A DNA stretch of 16,919 nt from Jimgerdemannia flammicorona (Eukaryota; Mucoromycota; Endogonomycetes; Endogonales; Endogonaceae), in the NCBI GenBank assembly GCA_003990745.1, contig RBNI01002996.1, positions 1 to 16,919 on the forward strand, given 5' to 3'. Within the stretch, counting starts at the first letter, position 1, and every line of letters starts with the position of its first letter. This document shows positions 1 through 8,859 of the stretch, in pieces. The notes below the pieces were generated by a model, which was given only the letters and a program-made list of their open reading frames with translations, was not told the DNA's origin and searched no databases. The translations under genes were made by a program, and so were the position numbers.

Positions 1-1
1 A

Positions 2-3000
2 AAAAGGGGAGAGAGACTAGTTTGGGGTGAGTGGATTCATGCAGGTTGGGAGCCAGTTACAGTTGGCTCCTGCTACTGCCCTGCGGTATGGGGTGAGCGG
101 GTAGATTGGATGAAAGGTTTGTTGGAGAGCAGGAGCTTTGTGGAGGCTGGGGTAGATATGCTTGGGGGTGATTTCAATATGGTTCAGGATATACTGTTGG
201 ATAGAACAGATGGAGGACGAGGTGCTGAGAGCAGGAGTGGAGGACTGGTAGCATAGGAGGAGGTAGAGAGACTAAGTGCACTGGTAGACGCTGGTCGGGA
301 GTGCTGGGGGAATAGAAGGGTTTATACACATTGGGCAGGGGGTCTGGGGACGAGAATCGACTGGATTCTGACAGCCAGCTGCTGGGGCCTAGATGTTTGG
401 AAATCACTGGAGGTAGAATGGTGTCCATGGTCAGATCACTGGGGGCTTTTGGGATAGGGGCAATTTGGGGGAAGTGGGGATGGGCCTGGACATTGGTGCC
501 TCAATTCCTCCTTGTTAGATGACAAGACCCGGTAGGATGAGTGGGCTAAGGACATTCAGCTGAGAGTGGAGAACTGGTGGCAGGAAGGTGCCTCAGTTGG
601 GGTTCGGTGGATGAGGATGAAGGAGATGGCCAAGATTTACTGGAGTGAGGCTGGCAAGGAGGCAGGGAAGCAGAGGAGGCATAGAGTGCATTGGGCTTCT
701 ACTAGACTGACTAGGCTTCTGGAGGAGTGGGCGAGATTGAAGATACTGGAGGGAGATGATGATTGGAGGTTAATGAGGGCGAAAATGGAGGTTGTGGAAC
801 TACAACAGGTGCTGCGGGAAGAGGAAGAGGTAAGAGTACAGAGCTTGGCAGCACGGCTCTGCTGGCAGGATTTGGAGGAAGGGGAGAGACCTTCCAAGTT
901 TCTTACAAGGGCTCTTAGGGCAAGGCGGGTACAACAACGGTGGGAAGAGGTGTTAGACTCTGATGGTATACTGGTGTATGGTGTACAGGACATTCTTGGA
1001 TCGCTGAAGGAGAGATGGAGTGGATTGTAGAGTGAGGAGGAGAGTGGGGCAGATGATGTGATCATTGACCAAGTATTGGAGGATTGGTACCCACCACAAG
1101 TCAAGGGGCTAGGTGACCTGGTGATGCTGGTACAGGAAGATGAGATACACCAGGTTCTTGCTGCAACAATGCCGGATACAGCACCTGGGGAGGATGGTCT
1201 GCCCTGGGACTTTTGGAAGCAAATGGTTGGAGTCCCAGGGGTGATGGGGGAGATGATAGCATTGTGCGACTCTATTCTTCAGACTGGGAAGTGGGTGGGG
1301 GAGCAGGACCTTGGGCTGGTGATGCTACTGTATAAAAACAAAGGAAGGCAGGAGGATTGGAAGAACTGGCAGCCGATAATGTTGCTAGATATGGACAGGA
1401 AGTTGGTGACTAAGGTGGTGGTGGCAAGGCTACAGAAGGTGGCCCAGCAAGTCGTGGATATTGAGTAGAGGGGATTTGTGGGCAGGTGGCTCATCAGGGA
1501 TGGCACTGCCTGGGTACATGGAGTTATTGAAGGGGCAAGGGCCTGTGGACTAGATGGGCATCTAGTCTTCTTGGACCAGGAGAAGGCTTACGACCGAGTG
1601 CATAGAGTCTGGCTGGTGAAAGTCTTGGATAGGATGGGAGTTCCATCCCAATTCTGGTCAGCAATGGTCAGCCTACTGGAAGGGAGTAGGGCTGCACTCA
1701 TGTGTAATGGGTATAGAGGGGTAGCATTCCCCTTAGGCAGGGGGGTACCCCAGGGGGACCCACTGTCTCCCATTTTGTATGCACTTTCTCTGGAACCCCT
1801 TATAGATAGAATTAGGTGGAGGATAGAAGGACTCTCTGTCTTTGGCATAGGATGGAAAGTTGGGGCCTTTGCAGATGATATGGTGGTTGGTTTGGGTTTG
1901 ATTGCTGATATTGAAGAGCTCAAGAAAACTGTAGAGTGGTATGAGGAGAACTCAGGAGCGAAGTTGAATTGGCATAAATGTGAAACAATGGTGCTTGGCA
2001 ATGGTCTGGTGGGAGGGGAAGTTATAGGAACAATTGTCCCCACTGGTGAAGCAGTGCAGTACTTGGGCATCTATCTGTCAGTCTATGGGTCAGTTCTGCC
2101 CAGGCTTTGGTGGGAGCAGAGGATTGGAATCTGGGAGGAGGCCCTGCGGAGTTGGGGGGGAAGATATTTTTCTCTGGCAGGACAGATCTCAATTTTGAAT
2201 GTCTACTGGCTGCCAAAGTTGTGGTATTTAGCATATCATCTGGACTTCCTAGCTTGAGTGGTGAAGAGACTGGTAAAGTCAGTGAAGGGATGGATTTGGG
2301 CTGGAAGGCAGAGTCAGATTGGTTGGGAGACCTTGTCCCTACCAGTGGCGAGAGGTGGTCTTGGGCTGGTTGACTTCTCAAAACAGTTATACTGTTTGCA
2401 AGCATGGTGGCTAAAGAGGGCAGTGGAATTGAGAGGAGGTGGTTGGGTTCCTCTGCTACAGAAGATCTGGGAGAGGTAGTCATCACCAAGGGGCACAACT
2501 GGGGATCTCCTCGCATTAGTTAGACTTCAGGATACTAAGCAACTGTAGTATAAAGGATTTTGGTGGGGGATAGCAGAGGGGGTGCACCGCATTGGAATTC
2601 GTTGGCAAGGGAATGAAGGAGAGGAGGATTGGGACCCAGTGATGTGGAGATGGGATCATATACTACTGGGTGGCACTCCTTTAATTGAGTTCGACATTGG
2701 TGATAGAATGGAATGCCAAAGGGGACCAAGCCAGGATCTGTGGCCTAGTGGTTGGCAAGGAGTTGGAATTGGTGAAGAGTGGGACTGGCATGGTGTTTGG
2801 ACTTGGAGTGCTGCAGTGAGAAAGTGGATGCCGCCAAAGTATTGGGTGGTCTGGTGGCACATGCTGCAGAGGAATGTGATGCTCAACTTTCACTCAGGGT
2901 ACCTTATCATAGGGGGTTGCTTCAACTGTGAGAAGTGCCATAATGTAGGGCAGGAGGGGGGTTGTGTACAGATGCCAGAACATTGGCTAGGAGAGTGTGA

Positions 3001-3415
3001 GGTGTTGGGGGATTTCTGGCAGGCAATTGGGGAATGCTTGGGGGTACGGCGTAGGAGAGATGAAGTGCGGGGGAGGTGGGAGGACTTGAGGGACAGATTG
3101 GTAGGGGGGATAGGGAAGGAGTAGATTACTTTGGGCTGGGCATTGGCTATTTGGGTAGGACTGACCAGTCACTGGCTATTTGTTTTTGAGGATGGCAGCA
3201 GACAGGGCTTGGGGGACTGGTTGTTATGGTGGCATAGGCTTATGGAAGACACCTTAACAGGCTGGTGGCTTGGTTGGGAGCTGCAGGGTGGTTGGAGATG
3301 CTGCTTAGTGGAGAAAATTTGTAGACAGAGTGAAGGGAGAATTAGTATAGTGGGTGAAAGGATGATTTTTATTTGTGAGAAGGTGGGGAGGAACCCCCCT
3401 ATGGGGATTGGATAG
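2..3415 (+). pseudogene. LINE ORF2 remnant: APE endonuclease (partial) - reverse transcriptase - C-terminal zinc motif
   Basis: One reading frame spans the whole interval and is broken only by stop codons. Endonuclease motifs are G-D-F-N at 167-178, R-I-D-W at 353-364 and S-D-H at 431-439, as in APE-type LINE nucleases that nick the target DNA. RT motif A (LDQEKAYDRV) is at 1571-1600, QGDPLSP at 1751-1771 and the catalytic FADD at 1868-1879; all key residues are kept. A Cys/His cluster (C-x2-C-x2-C, then H-x4-C) lies at 2918-2998. In-frame premature stops are at 254, 455, 533, 1028, 1466, 2255, 2477, 2546 and 3122. Comparison with copies B and C shows Trp at 254, 533, 1028 and 2255 and Gln at 455 and 1466. 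The natural stop is either TAG 3413 or TAG 3443. No active product is possible without readthrough. Confidence 0.92.
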
Positions 3416-3451
3416 TGGGTGGTGATGATGTATACTTATTTATAGACTGGT

Positions 3452-3457
3452 AATAAA
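3452..3457 (+). terminator. Polyadenylation signal of LINE copy A
   Basis: AATAAA ends 20 nt upstream of the first base of the A tail, the usual spacing for cleavage and polyadenylation. It marks the end of the LINE transcript that was copied into this site. Confidence 0.75.
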
Positions 3458-3474
3458 GGCGGAGTCCAAGTGAC

Positions 3475-3477
<3 letters not shown>

Positions 3478-3556
<79 letters not shown>
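3478..3556 (+). repeat. Poly(A) tail of LINE copy A, 79 A in a row
   Basis: An uninterrupted run of 79 A directly follows the 3' UTR, the signature of target-primed reverse transcription from a polyadenylated RNA. The following bases (gataaatgaatgg) should be the start of the right-hand target site. The matching left copy lies outside the window. A homopolymer this long and pure is unusual for an old insertion, and its exact length may be affected by sequencing error. Confidence 0.95.
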
Positions 3557-3558
<2 letters not shown>

Positions 3559-3565
3559 TAAATGA

Positions 3566-3912
3566 ATGGTAAAAAAAATAAGAGACCTCAAAACTTATTA
3601 TACCATCTGAAAAGGTAATAAAGACTATTTAAAACATAAAGAAGAAAATACTCATCTCCCCTCACTTATTTCAGAAAAAGAGATAAAAAGAAGAAATAAG
3701 ATTGCTGAAGTATAAATTCAAATTAAGAATTTAAAAAAAATCACTAATCAAACTCCTGAACAAGAACAAGAATTATTAAATTGAAAACCAATAAAATAGA
3801 GGAGCCAAATACTAATTGAACTCCTTGAATTGGATTAGGAGTAGTTTTTATTATGGTAATAATTACTTATTTACTTGTTAATAAGAAAATAAAAAAGAGA
3901 AATAAAAGTTAA
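3566..3912 (+). pseudogene. Possible decayed protein C-terminus with a membrane-like segment
   Basis: I do not recognise this sequence. From ATG 3566 one frame reads a Lys/Glu/Gln-rich, helix-prone stretch, interrupted at TGA 3608, TAA 3713 and TGA 3782. Around 3780 the coding-like signal moves by one base to another frame. That frame carries TGA codons at 3817 and 3826, then a hydrophobic stretch (GVVFIMVIITYLLV, about 3838-3879), a basic tail and TAA at 3910. Interior stops of the TGA kind match the decay seen elsewhere in the window, so this may be a mutated C-terminal membrane anchor. AT-rich DNA produces such patterns by chance, so the call is tentative. Confidence 0.2.
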
Positions 3913-3959
3913 CTACTTTTTTATACTGGCTTAGGACAAGTAATATCTTTAAATTCATC

Positions 3960-4220
3960 TCAGACAAAGGGGCAAATATTGTGATAAAGGTACTCCTGGC
4001 ATTTCAATTCCATAAGAAGAGGCTTAAGCACTGGAAATGACAAAGCTTTAATTTTTTCTATAGATTTAGAAGCTTCAAATTTACTAGTCTTCAGTAGTTT
4101 GAATTCTTGGAAAGGTCCATTTGTGACTTCTTGAGCTTTGATCACTCTGGGATTAGTATTAGTGAAAAGAAAATATTGAAACTTTTGCAGGCCAAGCAAC
4201 TTCTTGAAGTAAATTTCCAA
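3960..4220 (-). CDS. Hypothetical 86-residue reading frame, unknown
   Basis: An open frame on the minus strand encodes a Lys/Leu/Phe-rich peptide of 86 residues that I cannot place in a family. It ends at a TGA, but the same frame continues downstream with plausible residues (DEFKDITCPKPV) for a further dozen or so codons before TAA-type stops. That could make the TGA another mutated Trp codon, and the frame a fragment of a decayed gene. No start context, domain or partner gene supports it. A chance open frame in AT-rich DNA is equally possible. Confidence 0.18.
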   Translation of the reverse strand: MEIYFKKLLGLQKFQYFLFTNTNPRVIKAQEVTNGPFQEFKLLKTSKFEASKSIEKIKALSFPVLKPLLMELKCQEYLYHNICPFV

Positions 4221-4277
4221 ACTACTCAGAATATTAAAATATTAAAAGCTCTTGCTACTATTATAATACTGAGTTTT

Positions 4278-4527
4278 TGTAAGTACACAACCTTCAAGCC
4301 ACCAAAATCGCATATTATCCTCAGAACTAATTTAGAAACCACATATGAGACTATAAAACAAGTTACTGAAGAGATCATCTGGTTACATGAAATATACCAG
4401 CAAGCATGAGAACCCACCACCAAGATATAAGAATACTAGAAGAAGTACTACAACTATAAGACTGACTCTAAACCACTATAACTAGTTTGGTATACTGTAC
4501 TATTACAAAAGGAAACCGAAAGTACCA
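4278..4527 (+). repeat. 5' LTR, part that aligns to the 3' LTR
   Basis: It begins TGTAAG, with the canonical 5'-TG, and aligns without a gap to 9161-9410 with 22 mismatches, of which 21 are transitions. The alignable part ends in CA at 4527, so it could be a complete 250-bp LTR. However, a TATA box at 5283 and AATAAA at 5405 lie further right, which favours a longer LTR of roughly 1.2 kb whose 3' copy was interrupted. I cannot settle which is right from this window. Confidence 0.85.
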
Positions 4528-5282
4528 AACTCAAATCGAGACAAGAAGAACCCTATCTCATCTATTAAAAGGTTCACGAACTGCACTTATCAACTTAAGA
4601 CCAAGATACACTGTGACTATACAAGACCTCATTACTTAGCAGAAGCAAAACACATTTGAACAACTCTGTTCACTCTATCTGTATCACCTCTGTTGGAGAG
4701 TGACGGATGCTTCATCTGAACTCAAGAAAGCTGACATCGTTGAAACCAATTTCAAGCCATCCACATAACAGATATTACTACTAGAAATTGCCTTAGATTA
4801 CAAAAAATATCATTTCTGAGAGGTTTGAACCCCCAGCCATGACATTGGGAGCCCTCGCCCTAGATGAGAATAGCCAGTCCTCACAAATATGCTAGCAGAT
4901 CAAAAAAAAAGAGAACCAAGACCTGTTATCCTTGTACAACCACTGTCACTAAGGACAGCCTTAATCTTATAAGAGATAGAAGTGATAATATCTTTGAAAC
5001 TGATGATGTCAGAAGTCAGAAAACTGCTCAGACTTTATCAGTGATAATGTCATTAATAGTAATATCATCAAAGACTAACCAGACAGCACCTAAACCTATA
5101 AATAGCTTAACAGTTATAGTATAGTTAGATTAGCCTTATATGATGTAACTGTGAACTAACTTAGCAATCAGACAATCTCTTGACATATCAGATCACACTT
5201 ATATTACATGACTATATCCCGACTCAGCAAGGCACTTAGTGCTACATCCATAATTAGCATAGTTTAGATAGCCCCTCACTAG

Positions 5283-5290
5283 TATAAATA
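5283..5290 (+). promoter_or_regulatory. TATA box, probable LTR promoter
   Basis: TATAAATA is followed by a C-rich run and a CAGA-containing stretch about 25-30 nt downstream, a plausible transcription start for the element's RNA. It lies about 280 nt upstream of the gag start at 5563 and points the right way. No 3' counterpart is in view to confirm that it belongs to the LTR. Confidence 0.45.
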
Positions 5291-5404
5291 CCCCCTCCTC
5301 CAGACCTCAGAATCTCAGACTTAAACACACAAGAACATTTCTGAATACTTCTCTATAATATCCCTTTACACAACTACTCCTAGATAGCAATATCATGAAT
5401 AGTG

Positions 5405-5410
5405 AATAAA
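5405..5410 (+). terminator. Polyadenylation-type signal, possible LTR R region
   Basis: AATAAA lies about 115 nt downstream of the TATA box, a usual arrangement in LTRs, where the same signal ends the transcript in the 3' copy. In AT-rich DNA this hexamer can occur by chance. Confidence 0.3.
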
Positions 5411-5495
5411 CCTATTTAATAACCCACAAACTACTCTTAAGTAAATCTGCTCCCCATTAGGTCCCATTCCTAACCCTATCACGAAATTTCCTAAT

Positions 5496-5511
5496 TGGGT
5501 ATTGTCTGCAG
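5496..5511 (+). other. Candidate primer binding site
   Basis: TGGGTATTGTCTGCAG begins with the TGG that pairs with the CCA end of a tRNA primer and lies between the promoter-like region and the gag start. I did not match it to a named tRNA, and transition-type decay may have altered it. Confidence 0.22.
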
Positions 5512-7674
5512 TGATATGTCAATCCAACTAAGCTGGTCTTAGTTTTTTGAACTTCCTGAAATATGGAAAATCCTGAACATCCAGAAATAGTCCAAAAAAG
5601 GACTTTGGTTGAGACGTTAACCCAATCTTGAAATCAATAAGCATAGAGGACATACTCCATATAAAATTGATCTTGACCATAAGAAAACAGTCTTTCAGAA
5701 TATCCAGAACTTCTAGAAAACTCCTTCTGAACTACATAATGGTTACCTTAAAAAGCAACCCTCTTATAACTTAGTAGCAGTGGTTTATAATCCAATTCCA
5801 CTTCAAGACACTTTCTCACCCAGCTACAAAAGCCTTCTGAGAATTCCTACAAGTTGGTATAAAGCCCAACCTCTGAACTGGAATTTATCCTAAACTATCT
5901 GACAATCTGGAGAGAATTGAACCTAATGTACAAGGACAATTTGACCTTCACATCTGCAACAAGTGGGACAAACTTCATTCAAAGAAAGAAATACTCTAGT
6001 TAAATCAGCAAATAGGCGAAACTCTATTCACTGAACTCCTTGCACTATACTCAGCAAATCGATGAAGAAGGTCTTATAGAAGTCTTCTTTACTCTTCTCA
6101 ATAAGAGTTTTGTTAGCTCTATAAATCCAAGTGACCTAGGACAACCAGCAGCAGTCTTTCTAGCCTTAGTCCCTCATGAAGCCCAAGTCTCTGTAGCCAA
6201 GTGGCTCAACTCTACCAACTTTCACCATACCAGGACCAAGACCACACTATATTACCAATTCCAGAATAGTAAGGCCTGACATATTCTTAAAGAAGAAGTA
6301 AGAAAAACCCTTCATCAACTACCTGACTCCAAACCAGAAGCAGGCCCTGCTATAGCCCTACCTAAATCTGAAACTAATACTGAACCAGAACTTGACTTTG
6401 AATTGAGTCTATCTGAAATCAGATATACAACTAATTCTGTCTACTTTGATGCCAAGCAAACTCAATTACATAGAGACCAAACCAAAGAGGAGGAGGAGTA
6501 TCTCAGTGAATTCAATTCCGGATACACTACCAAAGGAGATGCACCTCCATCAGGACAGAATATACCTATACAGCAATAAACAGCTATCTATCGAGCCCTT
6601 ACTCCAGACCCACAACTATTACTTCAGCAACTTACACAGACCCAAAGAACACTATCACACTCTACACTAGTACCTCAAGTAGTACCAGTAATACCACTAC
6701 CAGTAGTCCAACCACCTCTAGTAAATAATATGGTGAACCAACAGATTCTAGACCTTATAGCCCAGGTAGCAATAATTGCAGCAACCATTACTATCTTAGC
6801 TGAACAGACCTGACCTACTGAAAACCTGAGCCTACCTACCTTCAATGGTACTGCACAAGAAGTCCAAAGCTTTATTAGTATAGTTGATATTAACTTCGAA
6901 GCTAATCAATGGATCAATGAGTGAGTTGCTGACCATATTCTGATAAACAATCAAGACCACACTCTAGAACAACTCTTTGCAACAACTATAGCCTATGTTC
7001 ACTGAGTTGTTACATTCTTCCAAGGATCTGCTGAAGAATGGTGATGAACCCTTCCTGAAAAACCCCTCATATAGGACACCTGACCTGCAGTAGTTGCTCA
7101 GAATGCAGCAAACAATGCCCCAGGATATGGAGCCCATCCTGTAGCCCCTGGACTTAAACAACTCATGATTGCTCAATACCACAGTGAAACCATGATCACT
7201 GAATCTCGAGTAAAACTCCACAATCTCAAATTTGATATACATGGTAAAGAAGAATTCAAAACCTTCTGTACAAAACTCGAGTCACTCCTAAACACTATTG
7301 GTCTAGGATATATCACCAATGATGAAGCACAAAATAGCATAAGAGCAGACCATTTATTCGATGCCCTGTCTGAATGGCTTACTAGAAAAATCTGAGAATA
7401 AGGCTACCCAGTTAGTTGCAATCACCAACAATGGTGCCTAGTGAGAATCAAGACTATGGTCAAGTGAATCTTAACAGTGGGACCAATTCTGCCTAGAAGA
7501 CAATTCAATAATAAAGAAAAGACTTGAACCAAGAAAGAAGAACCCAAGCATGAAGCATCCTGAGCTCCCTCTACATCTACCTCATGGATACTCAGAAATC
7601 ATGAACCCACTCAGCTGAGTACCTTCAAAAAACTCACTGAAGGAGAAAGGAATGAACTTCGAATAAGTAGAGCA

Positions 7675-7716
7675 TGCTTCTATTGCCGAAAGACAGAACA
7701 TATGGCCAGTGCCTGC
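7675..7716 (+). other. Nucleocapsid CCHC zinc knuckle
   Basis: The residues CFYCRKTEHMASAC fit C-x2-C-x4-H-x4-C exactly. This is the RNA-binding knuckle at the C-terminus of retroviral and Ty3/Gypsy Gag, which packages genomic RNA. A Lys/Glu-rich linker precedes it, as is common. All four metal ligands are intact. Confidence 0.92.
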
Positions 7717-7854
7717 CCTAACTAAAGACCCTGAACAGCAATACAAGTAACTGTTACCACTCTGCACCACCTCAATAACCTGACCACCAGAATACTAGAC
7801 TTTGTTAAGTTAAGGCAAACTGCCAAGGCCCCAACTAAAGGAAGTCAAAAAATA

Positions 7855-8205
7855 GCTAGATATAACCTATATGCAGCTGAAGAAGCTACAGTTTCCAACC
7901 AAGAAGTCAAGCAAGTCTACACAGAAATTAGTATCCAAATTCCTGAAGGATATATTGGAAGAATATGCTGTTGCAGCAGCCTAGCATTGAAAAGACTCTC
8001 AGTAGAAGGAGGAGTCATTGATAAAGATTACACAGGTGAAATCATTGTTCTCATTCGAAACCATAGTTAGACACCTTTCAAGATCCCTATTGGTTTCTGC
8101 ATCACCCAGATCCTATTTGAGAAAATCGAGTCAACTCTGACAATTAAGGAAGTCCCTGAACTACTGTCTACTATCCAAGGATCTAAAGGATTTAGCTCAT
8201 CAAAC
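7855..8205 (+). pseudogene. dUTPase domain (trimeric dUTP pyrophosphatase fold) inside the Gypsy polyprotein
   Basis: dUTPase hydrolyses dUTP to dUMP and pyrophosphate, which limits uracil incorporation during reverse transcription. All five family motifs appear in order and at normal spacing: motif 1 ARYNLYAAEE (7855), motif 2 GRICCCSSLALK (7957), motif 3 GGVIDKDYTGEI (8008, keeping the Asp and Tyr that bind uracil and deoxyribose), motif 4 GFCITQILFEKI (8092) and motif 5 QGSKGFSSS (8176). The domain lies after the zinc knuckle and before the protease, as in betaretroviruses; lentiviruses place it after RNase H. Several consensus positions are changed: Asp to Asn in motif 1, Arg to Cys in motifs 2 and 4, Arg to Gln in motif 5. 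An in-frame TAG at 8068 cuts the domain. It is therefore inactive as encoded. Confidence 0.88.
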
Positions 8206-8418
8206 AAGGCTCCAGCCCAATCTACTGTGAATAAAGAAGAATAATTCTACAAGAAAATCAAAGACAGATATATATCAAGTGGCCAATGCCCCCATGGTAT
8301 TGGAATGTACTCTTCCCAAATGATTGATGATTGCTTCTTTTATGTCAATGAACTGGCTCAAAGAAGAACCAATAGAAGGAAAGCTCCTACAACTGAAATC
8401 ACCACCATTGGATCAGAC

Positions 8419-8733
8419 AAACTACTTACACTTAAAGCTTTTGTCAATTGAGCACCTGTCAAGATTATGATAGACAGCAGTGCCTCAGGCAACTTTATCA
8501 ATGAAGAAACAGCCAACAGACTCAAGGTCTTCACCTCTCCAGTACAACAAACCCAAGCAGTCGCCACAGCTGATGGAATCTCACATATTATTAGCAAAGA
8601 AGTCTACAATCTACTGTTCTGAATTGGTAACTATTGAGTATATGTTACCCTCCAAATTATACCACTTCCTGACAATAAGATCATTCTTGGAACCCTATGG
8701 TTGAAATAAGAGAACCCTATGATTGATTGGGTA
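8419..8733 (+). pseudogene. Retropepsin (aspartic protease) domain
   Basis: The sequence reads PVKIMIDSSASGNFI around the active site (8473-8481), followed by flap-like residues (ATADGIS) and IILGTLWL near 8680, then MIDW at 8719. This matches the Ty3/Gypsy protease core, which ends in a conserved ILG-x-x-WL followed by an IDW. The catalytic Asp is present, but the expected D-S/T-G is D-S-S, the change a G-to-A in GGT would give. In-frame stops of the TGA/TAA type interrupt the domain. Its role would be processing of the Gag-Pol polyprotein in virus-like particles. Confidence 0.82.
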
Positions 8734-8859
8734 AACCATTCTCTGACCATCAAGAAAGGATGCCACAACTTCAAACTGCAAGGCGAAAAAGACCCACTCA
8801 GTTCTAATGATCCTGGACCAAAGATCACCCACATCAACAAGCTACAACTCAAGAAATTA

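Larger units (their letters stand above)
1..3556 (+). mobile_element. LINE (non-LTR retrotransposon) copy A, 3' part, L1/Tx1-like
   Basis: This is the 3' portion of a non-LTR retrotransposon. The window opens inside the endonuclease domain of ORF2, so the 5' end, ORF1 and the left target-site duplication are out of view. It continues through RT, a C-terminal Cys/His motif, a short 3' UTR, AATAAA and a long A tail, after which the sequence turns abruptly AT-rich. The sense strand is markedly G-rich and C-poor. It is clearly related to copies B (9411 onwards) and C (14285 onwards) at protein level but diverged from both at DNA level, so it is a separate insertion and not a recent tandem duplicate. 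The family assignment rests on the APE-type endonuclease motifs plus an L1/Tx1-style RT; the exact clade is inferred. Confidence 0.93.
3557..4277. other. AT-rich interval between LINE A and the LTR element, unidentified
   Basis: These 721 bases resemble neither the LINE copies nor, as far as I can see, the LTR element. The left end is the target DNA into which LINE A inserted; the right end is the flank of the 5' LTR. It holds two weak traces of decayed coding sequence, listed separately, one on each strand. No RNA gene or recognisable domain is visible. It could be host sequence or the remains of an older element. Confidence 0.5.
4528..5562 (+). other. Non-coding leader or remainder of the 5' LTR
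   Basis: This kilobase between the alignable LTR segment and the gag start holds no convincing gene. An 86-codon open frame at 4864-5124 has no recognisable features. It contains a TATA-like promoter (5283), a polyadenylation-type signal (5405) and a possible primer binding site (5496), the order expected across U3-R-U5 and the start of the internal region. Around 4818-4834, read on the minus strand, there is a T-arm-like hairpin (see findings). Confidence 0.5.

Noticed and set aside
2022..2516. Minus-strand open frame of 164 codons opposite the RT
   Set aside because: It is a shadow of ORF2 in copy A, with no domain and the same compositional cause.
4864..5124. 86-codon open frame in the LTR or leader region
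   Set aside because: It has no recognisable domain, lies in a region with promoter-like signals, and shows low-complexity Ser/Thr/Lys composition. It is best read as a chance frame.
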